Source of the DNA: Paralithodes platypus
Taxonomy: Eukaryota; Arthropoda; Malacostraca; Decapoda; Lithodidae
DNA: 64,000 nt
NCBI GenBank assembly: GCA_032716605.1
Contig: CM064509.1
Span: forward strand, 47,325,120-47,389,119
Direction of reading: 5' to 3'
Both the position numbers and the translations under genes were made by a program. The notes under the pieces were generated by a model that was not told where the DNA came from, searched no databases, and saw nothing but the letters and a program-made list of their open reading frames with translations. Shown in pieces: positions 31,435-42,597 of the stretch; within the stretch, counting starts at the first letter, position 1, and each line of letters starts with the position of its first letter.

Positions 31435-32871
31435 TGTTACGTATCTTGATCCTCAAGTGGTTAACTTGATGAAACTAGATAGCAGAGATATATATTAAGG
31501 TATCAGTCAGCTGAAGGCAAAACGAAAGTAAAATCTAATAACATTTTTTCCTGTTGTTGCTTCCTTTCCTTTTTGGATCTTAGGACTTGGTAACCTTTAT
31601 TGACTGATACTCTTTAATTATGGAAAAATACTGAAACTAATTAAAATCATGTAGTATTTATAAAGAATTATTATTTAACCGAAGCTTAGTAGGCTATGGT
31701 TATGAACCGAATAAGTTATATCTAAAGAAGGACTATTAATTATATATCAAGTCTTGAAAGATAAATATTACGGTAAGAATATTTCTGTCTCTTACCCTTT
31801 TTGAAATGAATAGATAGTTTTCTTATATCATGTCCTTTTATTTATATTTAATGTAGTTTTTATTCTTGGTTCTTGTCTTACGTTAATAGTATTATATTAT
31901 TATTATCAGGATTAATATCAAAGTCACATCAAAAGTTAGATATATATTTAATTATTAGATAAATGTATTTTCCCACGTAACATTGAGGTTTGATTATGAG
32001 TAAATTAAGTTACAGGATCGCTTCATAGATTCGATTCAGGTCTCACTCAAATAATATGAAAAGCAAAAATAATATTTTGAAGCTAAAATAATGTTCTTCA
32101 GCTTAGGAAATCACTAGAAGTAACATTAAAACAGCCATGTTTGTCTAAGGCGATGTTACTAATATGAGACAATAGTATCACCGTTCTTGTTCTTACCAGC
32201 AATGTAAGCTTAATTAAAAGAAAATTAAAGAACTCGCAAGTATTAATATAAAACAATAGTATTACTTTTATCATAACCCAATTACTTGAAGAGTTGCTTT
32301 AGTCCACAAGTCAGTCAACTGAAATAGTTAAGTACATAATAGTAGCGTTAACGTTAATTCCCAATCACATATCTCACTAACCAACATACTGTAAGGGATT
32401 ACACCGAGCACACTTAACACACACTTATATAATCTGACTGACAGTCACAATCCCATTATAATATTTCACTCCGTCTTCCTCCAGCTGCAAGTTCACCCTC
32501 CCAACTCCAAATGAGACTGATTTGAATGCCCACTACTCGGGTCTTATATACTATGCAATGATGGTGTAGGAACGAATCAGGAGGCGGGGGATGGTGCGCG
32601 CCCCAATCACAGCTCCTCTAGTTGCGTAGCAGGTGCGTGGTCCAATGGCGTCTCATGGCGTCGATCATCGTCATAGCGTCGGGTCATCGAAGTAGTTTGC
32701 AGGGTCCTATATGACTCACGCAGGTGTGAAGGCTTGTTTGCTGGTATGCGGACGAGCTGGTTACCCACTCGCTGGTTCGCTCGCTGGTCTGCTTCGCCGC
32801 CGGGGTAATTCGGCACTCCTTCAACTCTTAATTCTATTCTTAAATAAACGCATACAGGGCTCCGTATGTCA
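31435..32871 (-). repeat. Gypsy-3 3' LTR
   Basis: 1437 bp, TGTTACGTATC...GTATGTCA, highly similar to 41167-42597 apart from small indels. No coding content. A purine-rich tract lies just inside (minus strand GGTGGGAGG at about 32873-32881), fitting the polypurine tract. Confidence 0.9.
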
Positions 32872-32924
32872 GACCTCCCACCTAGAAAAGAGTTTAAGGA
32901 GTATAGTACATAATATACATAATA

Positions 32925-33235
32925 CATAATCAGATTCACCACCAGATTGGCAACAACAAGATTATAATGAGGATATAATAAGGATATCACCCAAAGTAGG
33001 CAACATCTCCAGGTACCACATCAGAACATAGCCGGAACGTAGCTGGAGCGTTATTCGAACTGCAAGGCATTATCTCACAGCTGAAGGCTTGAAAGCGCAC
33101 TACTAAAAGCATGATATTTACCTCGCTACAAGGGAGAGCTAATTGCCAAAATCCTCTCATTAAGTTAATCTTACTGCTGTATGAGGCCAACCTGGTAAAT
33201 GCAATCTTTAATAGATATGTGATAGGCAATCGGCT
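32925..33235 (-). pseudogene. Degenerate second RT segment in Gypsy-3
   Basis: The minus strand encodes a diverged copy of the RT palm: INLMRGFWQLAL and CEIMPCSSNNAPATF parallel TDLMKGYWQVAL and CNVMPYGLKNAPATF of the main RT at 34150-34030. Downstream ANLVVNL parallels the main copy. It sits between RNase H and the 3' LTR, where no RT belongs. Stops and drift show it is non-functional. Confidence 0.7.
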
Positions 33236-33239
33236 AGCA

Positions 33240-33893
33240 TGTTCTGGACCCCCTTAATATATTTAACATCCAGGGAGTATTCCTGCAGCAACAAACTCCA
33301 CCTGGTCAGTCGTTGGTTTTTATTTTGGAACTTATGCACAAATTTAAGGGGTGATGGTCAGTGTACACAGTGATGGCACCAGAGGCAGATTGCACATAGA
33401 CAGCAAAGTATTGAAGGGATAAAATTAATGCTAACAGCTCCTTCTCAATGACTGAATAGTTACGTTGAGCAGATTTTTTTTTTTTACTAAAATAGCACAC
33501 AGGATGCAATACTTCACAGTCGTCTTCCTGTAGCAATACTGCACCAACCCCGGTATTGCTCGCATCCACTGCTAGGGAAAAAGATCTGATTAAATCAGGA
33601 GCTCGGAGTACAGGATAATTTGATAAAATATATTTGGTAGCATTAAAGGCCTCCTCACATTCGGAGGACCACTCAAACTTCAAATCCTTACAGAGAAGAT
33701 CTGTCAGGGGGCCTGTTAACCTAGAGAAGTTTAAGATGAAACGCCTATAATAACCAATCATTCCTAGGTACCTTTGGATATGTTTCTTAGTGCTAGGAGT
33801 TGGGAATTCTAGAATATACTCTACCTTTGCTTGAGGAGGTGCAACCTGCCCTTGACCTACCGTATATCCTAGATACTCTTTATAAAGGTGCAT
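33240..33893 (-). pseudogene. pol: Gypsy-3 RT thumb and RNase H
   Basis: Starts with YLGYTVGQGQV, then RYLGMIGYYRRF. RNase H follows with FSLAVDASNTGVGAVLLQ and VYTDHHPLN. The frame slips near 33310, and RNase H finishes in the next frame with ADCLSHIY in place of the usual ADALSR. This is the end of the polyprotein, as no integrase follows. Confidence 0.85.
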
Positions 33894-34830
33894 TTCTTAA
33901 GATTTACCACCAGATTGGCATCAGCAAGATTTAAGAACAGCAATCTAAGTTGGTAAAGATGCTCCTCCCATGACTGTGAAAGGATAAGAATATCATCGAT
34001 GTAGACAACGCATCCAGGTACCCCTTCAGTCACCAAATTCATGAGGCGCTGGAATGTAGCTGGAGCGTTTTTCAAGCCGTAGGGCATTACGTTACAGCAG
34101 AAGGCTTGATTATTGACTACATGGCATGATATTTCCCTTGCTCTAGGGGTGAGAGCTACTTGCCAATATCCCTTCATTAAGTCAGTCTTGCTGATATAGG
34201 TGGCTGTACCAATCTGGTCAATGCAGTCGTCGATCCGTGGCAGTGGGTAGGTATCGTTCTTTGTAACAGCATTAACTTGCCTATAGTCCATACATAACCT
34301 ATGGCTCCCGTCTGGCTTTGGCACAAGTATGACTGGACTACTCCACTGGCTTAAGGCCCTAGTGATCAGCTCGTTTGACAACATGAAGTCAAGCTCGACC
34401 TGCAGTATACTCCTGCGTTGTGGCGAGACACGGTAGGGGGATAGTTTAATGGGTGTTGCATCCCCTACGTCGATGTCGTGCACGGCCAAAGAAGTGAGCC
34501 CTGGAGTATCACGGAACACACTGGGAGACTGAGATAAAACAGAGATTAGTTGGTTTGCTTGATCAGAGGGAAGATGACATAGTTTAGATGGTAATTCCCC
34601 CCAAGCTACTGAGTTATACTTAAAGTTGGATAGGCTACATGACAAGTCAAAGTCTGCATGGATACCTTCAGGCTCTGGAACAGTCTGTTGCGGGTCAGTA
34701 AGAGAACTGAAGACTTCCGCACCAGGCTGTCCACAGGTCCTGACATTCACTGCCACAGTGGGAGAATCTGGAGGAGAGGAATCAGGGGACCTATGGTAGG
34801 GTTTCAACATATTTATATGGATCATAATCA
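33869..34830 (-). pseudogene. pol: Gypsy-3 RT, N-terminal and palm
   Basis: Begins with HINMLKPYH, a segment that in Gmr1-type elements directly follows the integrase C-terminus. After a linker of about 120 residues come HDIDVGDATPIK, SSPVILVPKPDGSHRLCMDY, SKTDLMKGYWQVAL, MPYGLKNAPATFQRLMN and VVYIDDILILS (catalytic YIDD). The ORF is continuous to the frame change at about 33880. It is cut from integrase only by LINE-A2. Confidence 0.88.
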
Positions 34831-34835
34831 TAATT

Positions 34836-37190
34836 CATAATTCCCACCTACTGGACTTATTTTTAACAACCAATTCAGAAAATTATGATGTTACAGTGAG
34901 GTCCCCGCTTGGATCTTCTGATCACTGTCTGATGCAGGCCACCTGTCTATCACCTACCACACCTTCCCACTCTGAACCTGTTTTGGTGACTAAATGGCAT
35001 TACGATAGGGCAGACTGGGAGGGTCTTCAAGGTTTCTTTATTGATATTCCCTGGACCTCTTTCTTTTCTAATGATGCACACTCCACCTTGAGCCACATAC
35101 AAGATTTTGTAAAAATTGGAATGGAAACTTTTATTCCTCATCAAAAGTACATTAAAAGATCTAATTCACCTAAATGGTTTGACCATAATTGTGCTAGAGT
35201 AACTGAACAAAAAGCAATAGCCTACAATGCATACACAAGATCAAAAACACATGAAACCTTTAATTACTTTAGAAACATCAGAAATCATGCCAAAACTGTA
35301 TTAAACCTAACTAAATCAAACTTTCTCCACAAGCAGGCAAATAAATTTATAAATAATCCAAATGATAACAAAATATTTTGGTCTACTCTTAACTCATTCA
35401 AATCCAACTTCACAACTACTTCATCCATTTCACCATTAAAATCTCCGACTGGCAATCTTGTAAGTGACCCACGAGGTAAAGGTAACCTTCTTGCGGATAT
35501 TTTCTCCACCAACTCAACCTTAGATGAAATAAATCAAGATGTCCCTGTACTTAATTTTAATTCGCCTGAAATTCCCTTACTTAAGATCCACACCAGACAT
35601 GTCAAAACTATTTTGCAGAATCTCTCAGTAGATAAGGCTCCTGGTCCAGATGAAATTCCTCCAATAGTACTTAAGAGTTGCTCCTTGGTGCTCGCTCCTG
35701 TATTGGAAAAATTGTTCCGTCTATGTACTCATACCTCATGCTTCCCAGTACCCTGGAAAGAAGCAAACATCCATCCAGTTCCTAAAAAAGGTGCCTCTTC
35801 AGATCCATCAAACTACAGACCAATAGCTATAACTTCCACTATTGGTAAAGTCTTTGAAATTATATTAAATAATCACATAATTAAGCATCTTGAGAATAAT
35901 AAATTAATCAGTGATAGGCAATATGGTTTTAGACGATGTCGATCAACTGCAGACATTCTTTGCCTTCTTACGCATCAAATCAACCAAGCTACAGACTAAC
36001 ATGGTGAAACACATACAATAGCACTGGATATATCAAAGGCATTTGATAGAGTCTGGCATCAATCCTTATTGTCGAAGATGTCACACTACGGCCTTGCATC
36101 ATTAGTTCCACTAATTTCTTCTTATCTTCATAACAGAAAAATATGTGTAATGGTAGATGGCCTTTATTCTCAATTTAACTCAATAAATGCTGGTGTTCCC
36201 CAGGGATCAGTTTTGGCCCCAACACTGTTCCTCATTCATATCAATGATCTCATATCTACCACTCATAATCCAATACATTCCTACGCAGATGACTCAACAC
36301 TCCACAGTTCCTTCACATTTACCAATTCTTTCACCCAACCCGATCTTATAAATTCAAAAATAAGCACTGCAATTTCTCTGAACCAGGACCTTTCTAGAAT
36401 TGAAGAATGGGGACAAAAGAATCTAGTTTCCTTTAATGCACAGAAAACCAAGTACATTAAATTTTCTAACCGACAGAATCTCACTGACTCCCATATATTT
36501 TTTAATGATGTAAATATTCCCACTTCCCCTAGTATTGACATTCTCGGTGTAACATTAACTACTAACTTGAGCTGGACACATTATGTTAGAAGCATTGCTA
36601 AGAATGCCTCTAAAAAACTGGGACTCCTGTACAGAGTTCGAGAATTCTTCACTGGCGAGCAGTTGGCCGTAATATATAAAAGTCATGTGCGTTCTCAGAT
36701 GAATTACTGTTCACCTCTGTGGAGTGGAAGTGGAGTGGTTGCATTGAGGCAGTTGGACAAAATTCAAAATAAAGCTATTAGATTACTCAATAACCCTGCA
36801 ATCACACAGGACCTTCCTACATTATCCATACGAAGAAACGTTGCATCCCTTGCATTATTCTACAGATATTTTCACAGCAATTGTTCCGAGGAACTTGCTT
36901 CAATTGTGCCGCCTCTCCACATCTTTCCCCGTAGAACTAGGGCAGCTGAGAGCGCCCATGAATTTACACTTTCTCCTCCACAATGCAGAACTTCTGCTTA
37001 TCAAAATTCATTTATCCATAGAACTACTACTCTTTGGAATTCACTTCCCTCGAATTGCTTTCCACAAACTTACAATCTACAAATGTTTAAATCCAGTTGT
37101 TACAAATAGTTTATGAATGGAGGATGCCTTTAGGCACATGGACCTTTTTGTTTTATCTGTGTTTTTCCTTCCTCCGTTCATTGTCTTTAA
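34836..37190 (+). mobile_element. LINE-A2: jockey-like LINE inside Gypsy-3
   Basis: A 5'-truncated copy of LINE-A on the plus strand. It starts in the endonuclease (about 34836) and ends in an A-rich tail (37188-37213). It lies exactly between the Gypsy-3 integrase end and RT start. Sequence is very close to A1 and A3, so the family was recently active. Confidence 0.88.
34896..37109 (+). pseudogene. LINE-A2 endonuclease end and RT, one stop
   Basis: 34896-35999 covers the endonuclease end ([14 protein letters not shown]) and the first RT blocks. 36069-37109 covers AGVPQGSVLAP, HSYADDSTLH and the C-terminal region. Between them a single TAA at 35997-35999 replaces a Gln codon seen in A1 and A3, and the same frame continues after it. 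This is the best preserved RT of the family in the window. Confidence 0.9.
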
Positions 37191-37845
37191 AAAAAACAAA
37201 TAAAAACAAAAAAAATACTTGCGTGGGCTTTCTCCTGTCTGGGGTAGTTACTAGATAATCGGTAATGCTCACCCTCTGAATGATCTTATATGGCCCCCTG
37301 AAATTGGCAGATAAAGGTTGGCCAAAAAGGGGGAGCAGGACCAAAACCTCATCACCGGACTGAAACTCCCTCTCACGGGCTTTTCTGTCATACCAGTTCT
37401 TCATGGAGCTTTTAGCCACTGTCAAGTTTTGAGCTGCAAACTCACATGAGGATCTCAGCCGGAGTTTGAAATCTGAAACATACTTGAGGAGGTTTTGGTT
37501 CCCCTCCTGGCCAACTAGGCTCTCCTGCAATAGTTGCAAAGGAGCTCTTACCTGGTGACCGAAAACTAGCTCATTAGGGGAAAAACCCAGGGATTCAGTT
37601 GGAACCTCACGAGTAGCAAATAAAAGAAAAGGTACCCCCTTATCCCACTCAACTCCGGTCTCTGTACAATATTTACGCAACATGGCTTTCAAAGTTTGAT
37701 GAAACCGTTCGAAAACCCCTTGACTCTCTGGGTGGTAGGTGCTCGACTTAACATGCTCAATACCCAACTCCTTCAGGGACTGCTGAAAAATGTTAGAGGT
37801 AAAATTAGTTCCTTGATCATTTTGCACCTCATGGGGGAAACCCAT
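37190..37845 (-). pseudogene. pol: Gypsy-3 integrase core end and C-terminal domain
   Basis: Contains EVQNDQGTNFTSNIF (second catalytic Asp) and YHPESQGVFERFHQTLK (catalytic Glu). The LGFSPNELVFGH block and FRGPYKIIQRVSITDYLV, the GPY/F module, follow. The true frame ends in DRRKPTQV at about 37215, and the extra residues beyond are LINE-A2 tail. Confidence 0.88.
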
Positions 37846-37967
37846 TCTGGTGAAGAATTTGAGCAGTTCCTTGATGACAGTTGGAGCAGAGGTAGTCCTT
37901 AAGTAGCCTCTGGGTAGCGAGTTGCCATGTCCATAATAGTTAATAAATAATTGTTACCTTGGGAAGT

Positions 37968-38685
37968 CTAAGGCAATGGGCCTACAATGTCCACTACCAC
38001 CCGAGTAAAAGGATTCTCGAAGACGGGCAAGGGCACCAGAGGATGTACAGGCACCTTCTGATTGGGTTTTCCTGTCATCTGGCAAGTGTGACACACTCTA
38101 CAAAACTCCACTACTTCTGCACGCATTCCTGGCCAGTGAAAGTGGGCTCTGATTCTGTCTAGAGTTTTTCTCACACCTAGGTGTCCTGCCAATGGTATAC
38201 AATGTGCCATTTCCAAGATATCTCTACGATAAGGTTTGGGGACTACTACTTGATGGACGTCCCAGGCCCCGTCATCGATTGGTCTGTGTGGCTGTCTCCA
38301 TCTACGCCACAATACTCCTCCTTTGAGGTAGAAACATTCACCACCCTCCTTCTCACATTCCTCTTCACTCACGGCCCTGGCAGCTAACTCCTTGCATTCT
38401 CTATCATCTCTCTGTAGCTCTACCAGGCCACTAGGACAATTTGGAGTGGTTTCATGGTCATCGTTAGGGTCAAGATGAGCCATAAAGGTGTCAGATAAAT
38501 CCACCTCAGTCACATCATCAGGCACAGTTGGAGCGTCATTCACACTCTCATCATCCCTTTCATCAACTCTTACATTCGGTACATTTCTGTCTGAGGGAAC
38601 TGCTACTTGAGACATTGAACGTGTGACAGCACACACAGGGAAAACTGTTGGCATCTCCTTTTCGAGCTCACCGGTTAGTGGCTCG
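37968..38685 (-). pseudogene. pol: Gypsy-3 integrase zinc finger and core start
   Basis: An acidic leader precedes HCIPLAGHLGVRKTLDRI and FCRVCHTCQ (H2C2 zinc finger), then FTRVVVDIVGPLP with the first catalytic Asp. A stop at about 37965 splits it from the rest of the core. The leader is in frame with the end of the protease across the TTAA insert, so protease and integrase were adjacent in one polyprotein. Confidence 0.88.
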
Positions 38686-38689
38686 TTAA

Positions 38690-39328
38690 CCTGACAAGCG
38701 CGATATAGACCTAGGTGCTAGGGTAGTTATTTGTGCATTTCTAGCCCTGGATTCTGACAGAATTCGTTATATTTACAATATAAAGCATTATTTGTTTTCG
38801 GTGTGCTTTTATTTTACATATATGATGTATATATGAACCTTCAAGAGTGCTAAAATAAGTGGGAAAAGCATTTGGGTGGTGAAAAACGAAGATATTGGCC
38901 ACCCGGTCATAATCTCAGGCGAGATAGAGCCACAGGCAGGCCTCCCCTCTCGCTGTCTGGGAGTCAACTGAGACGAGCGGGGCGGTGTGTGCCGGTGTCT
39001 GGGTGTTGCATAACGATCTTTTATGCAACCCACTTGTGCTACATTATCGCGGGAGAGAAATATAACCGATAAATGATGATAATAAGAGGAAAAATAGGTG
39101 ATAATTGGGGAGGGGGGGGAGGGGGGAATAAGGTGGGGAAGGAGGGGAGGGGGAGGGGTGAGAAACACATGGATGAGTACTAGAGGGGAATTATCTCACC
39201 TAGAGACAAAATCCTTTGTTTTGATACGCCCTTTTTTTTTTGGAAGGCTTTTTTTATGGTCATGCTTCCGTGAGGCCTATCGCGTTCCCTATAGGAAGCA
39301 TTCCGTGAGGCCTATCGCGCTTGCCGGG
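38690..39328. mobile_element. 639-bp TTAA-flanked element (family T2), copy a
   Basis: Flanked by TTAA at 38686-38689 and 39329-39332. The ends are CCTGACAAGCGCGATA and, reversed, CCCGGCAAGCGCGATA. The Gypsy-3 protease-integrase frame is in phase across the flanks. It has no transposase and is distinct from family T1. Related copies lie at 63118-63684 and, degenerate, at 60340-60960. It contains an A/G-rich block (about 39085-39165). Confidence 0.85.
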
Positions 39329-39332
39329 TTAA

Positions 39333-41079
39333 CAGGGGAAAGTGACAAAATGGGGTCTGGTCGGACCTTCTCACCTGCTACATCATTCCCCAAAAGGAGT
39401 GTTACCCCAGGCACAGGGATATCTTGGGACCTACACAAAGCTATGGTGGCCTCACCTTGTAGTAACTCACATTCAATTTCGCCTTTTACCAAGTATGCAT
39501 AAAATTGGCCTCCAGCACCTCTCATTATAACTGGTTCGCCAGGTGGGCACTCAGTGTAAGGATTCACCATGAGGGTGCTAGTAGAACCTGTGTCTCTCAG
39601 AATTTTTACCTCATGCATACAACCATTTAATCTCACGTTGCCAGATGAAATAAAGGGACGGTAACTGTCCTGCACTGATGGTGAAATTAGTGTTGGCTTA
39701 ACCCTAGTGGGTTGCACCACGCATGCTACTACACCCCTGTCTAGATGGTTTACGTTAGCTGCTAGGTACTCCTTCTGTCGGGAGTCCTGTATTAAAGGAA
39801 CTTTTGGTGCTAGGTACTCCTTCTGTCGGGAGTCCTGCATTAAAGGCACATATGGAGTTTGAGATACGGCGGCAACTGTCTGCCCCGATCTCTCGGTTCT
39901 CTCCTTGGCCCAGCACTGATAAGCTAGGTGGCCTCTCTTGCCACAAAAAGTACATACTTTAGGGGATACGGGAACGTTCCCTCTTTGAGCATTACTATTA
40001 CTTTGGGCCCCACCTCTGTTACCATTGCCCTGAGTCGCATTTTTAGTTGGGGGAACAATTATATTTTGGCTAGCTGGGGAAGACGTTACAGGCTTGTGAC
40101 TGGGTCTGTCAGATTTGTGATTGGGATACTTAGAATTAGAACTAGAATTATCGTAGGGCTTCTTTCCAAGACATTTTTTGTTGAGCACGTATGTGTCAGC
40201 CATGTCAGCGGCGTCGGCAAGACAATCTACCTTTTTCCCCCTTAAATGATAGGCTACAGAAGAATCAATTTTACATAGGAAATTTTCTAACAGGACCAAC
40301 TCCTTCAGATCATTGTAGCTTGTGACTTTCTTACTCTTGACCCAATGATTGAAAGTTTTAGTCATGGTCCTGGCAAATACCTTATGGGTTTCTTCTACTT
40401 TCTTCTGGTTTTTACGGAAAGATTGCCTGTAAGCCTCAGGCTGTAATTGATAGGTTTTTAGGATAGCTTCTTTGAGATTGTCATAATCCTGCCTAACCTC
40501 TGCTACTTCTGACAAATACGTGGTTCGAGCCTGCCCTGTCAAAACGGTTTGTAACATAAAAGGCCATTGATCTCTTGTCCACCTCATACCTCCAGCAACT
40601 TCCTCAAACAAAACAAAGAAATCCTGCACATTATCCTCAGTGAAAGGTGGAATGACACTGGTCATAGTCAATCCCAGAGGGGTAGCAATTAAGGGAGCAT
40701 TTGTATCGACATTTAGTTGAGCTATACGATATTGATATTGATATTGTTCGTTCGTTGCTCTGGCTTGTTCGGCTTTTATTCTGGCTAGTTCTAGTTCGAA
40801 TAATTGATCACCGGTAAAACCAGGTGGTAATTGTTCATCAAGTTGGCTAGGTTTACTCGGGATCCCACCAACTGCTCCGTCTCCCTCCCCGCCTTCTACA
40901 GGGAACATGTGGGTTTTTATGGTCTGAGCCACCTCTACTTTGGACATGTTTGAGACAGTTAACTGGATATGTGAGGCAAGCACTTTCAGTTCGGATTTTG
41001 ACAGACGGTCAATATCAGGGGCTGTGGGTTCTGATTCTATGAAAATTCGAGCATCTTCGTCATTAATTAGATGAGGCAT
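39333..41079 (-). CDS. gag: Gypsy-3 gag-protease polyprotein
   Basis: An open frame of about 580 residues starts MPHLINDEDARIF. A coiled-coil-like ELARIKAEQARATNEQ segment precedes a capsid region with FTEDNVQDFFVLFEEVAGG and WPFMLQTVLTGQART (SCAN-like, usual for Gmr1-type gag). A CCHC knuckle CTFCGKRGHLAYQC lies near residue 375. A direct repeat of QDSRQKEYLA occurs at about residues 415-440. The retropepsin site RDTGSTSTLM follows near residue 490 and LLLGNDVAG near its end. The apparent end beyond 39333 lies inside the TTAA insert. Confidence 0.85.
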
Positions 41080-41140
41080 GATTAATATTTGATTTGTAAG
41101 TAGTGAAACGGTAATGAAACTGAGTGAAACTGTATGAAAC

Positions 41141-41160
41141 GAATCCTGGCGAGGTCGCCA
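41141..41160 (-). other. Gypsy-3 primer binding site, tRNA-Arg-like
   Basis: The minus strand reads TGGCGACCTCGCCAGGATTC six bases inside the 5' LTR. It fits the reverse complement of a tRNA-Arg 3' end (GGTCGCCA preceded by a T-arm CGAATCC), with a few differences. The tRNA identity is inferred from general tRNA-Arg sequences. Confidence 0.55.
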
Positions 41161-41166
41161 CTCTTC

Positions 41167-42597
41167 TGTTACGTATCTTCATCCTCAAGTGGTTAACTTG
41201 ATGAAACTAGATAGCACAGAGATATATATTAAGGTATCAGTCAGCTGAAGGCAAAACGAAAGTCAAATCTAATAACATTATTTCCTGTTGTTGCTTCCTT
41301 TCCTTTTGGATCTTAGGACTTGGTAACCTTTATTGACTGATACTCTTTAATTATGGAAAAATACGGAAACTAATTAAAGTCATGTAGTATTTATAAAGAA
41401 TTATTATTTAACCGAAGCTTAGTAGGCTATGGTTATGAACCGAAAAAGTTATATCTAAAGAAGGACTATTAATTATATATCAAGTCTTGAAAGATAAATA
41501 ATTCGGTAAGAATATTTCTGTCTCCTACCCTTTTTGAAATAAATAGATAGTTTTCTTATATCATGTCCTTTTATTTATATTTAATGTAGTTTCTATTCTT
41601 GGTTCTTGACTTACGTTAATAGTATTATATTATTATTATCAGGATTAATATCAAAGTCACATAAAAAGTTAGATATATATTTAATTATTAGATAAATGTA
41701 TTTTCTTAACCACGTAACATTGAGGTTTGATTATGAGTAAATTAAGTTACAGGATCGCTTCATAGATTCGATTCAGGTCTCACTCAAATAATATGAAAAG
41801 CAAAAATAATATTTTGAAGCTAAAAGAATTTCTTCAGCTTAGGAAATCACTAGAAGTAACATTAAAACAGCCATGTTAGTCTAAGGCGATATTACTAATA
41901 TGAGACAATAGTATCACCGTTCTTGTTCTTACCAGCAATGTAAGCTTAATTAAAAGAAAATTAAAGAACTCGCAAGTATTAATATAAAACAATAGTATTA
42001 CTTTTATCATAACCCAATTACTTGAAGAGTTGCTTTAGTCCACAAGTCAGTCAACTAAAATAGTTAAGTACATAATAGTAGCGTTAACGTTAATTCCCAA
42101 ACACATATCTCACTAACCAACATACTGGAAGTGTTTACACCGAACACACTTATATAATCTGACTGACAGTCACAATCCCATTATAATACTTCACCCCGTC
42201 TTCCTCGAGCTGCAAGTTCACCTTCCCAACTCCAAATGAGACTGATTTGAATGCCCACTACTCGGGTCTTATATACTATGCAATGATGGTGTAGGAACGA
42301 ATCAGGAGGCGGGGGATGGTGCACGCCCCAATCACAGCTCCTCTAGTTGCGTGGCAGGTGCGTGGTCCAATGGCGTCTCATGGCGTCGATCATCGTCATA
42401 GCGTCGGGTCATCGAAGTTGTTTGCAGGGTCCCATATGACGCACGCAGGTGTGAAGGCTTGTTTGCTGGTATGCGGACGAGCTGGTTACCCACTCGCTAG
42501 TTCGCTCGCTGGTCTGCTTCGCCGCCTGGGTAATTCGGCACTCCTTCAACTCTTAATTCTAACTCTTAAATAAACACATACAGGGCTCCGTATGTCA
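41167..42597 (-). repeat. Gypsy-3 5' LTR
   Basis: 1431 bp, the pair of 31435-32871. Differences include a 10-bp deletion near 42143 (ACACTTAACAC region) and an extra TTAAC near 41705. Non-coding. Confidence 0.9.

Larger units (their letters stand above)
31435..42597 (-). mobile_element. Gypsy-3: Gmr1-type Ty3/gypsy element (integrase before RT)
   Basis: LTRs lie at 31435-32871 and 41167-42597. The sense order is gag-protease (41079-39333), integrase (38685-37190), RT (34830-33869) and RNase H (33893-33240). Integrase upstream of RT is the copia-like order described for the Gmr1 group within Ty3/gypsy, yet the RT and integrase sequences are gypsy-like. A TTAA element and LINE-A2 interrupt it. 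No matching target duplication was found: TATAT is on the left and GAATA on the right. Confidence 0.85.
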
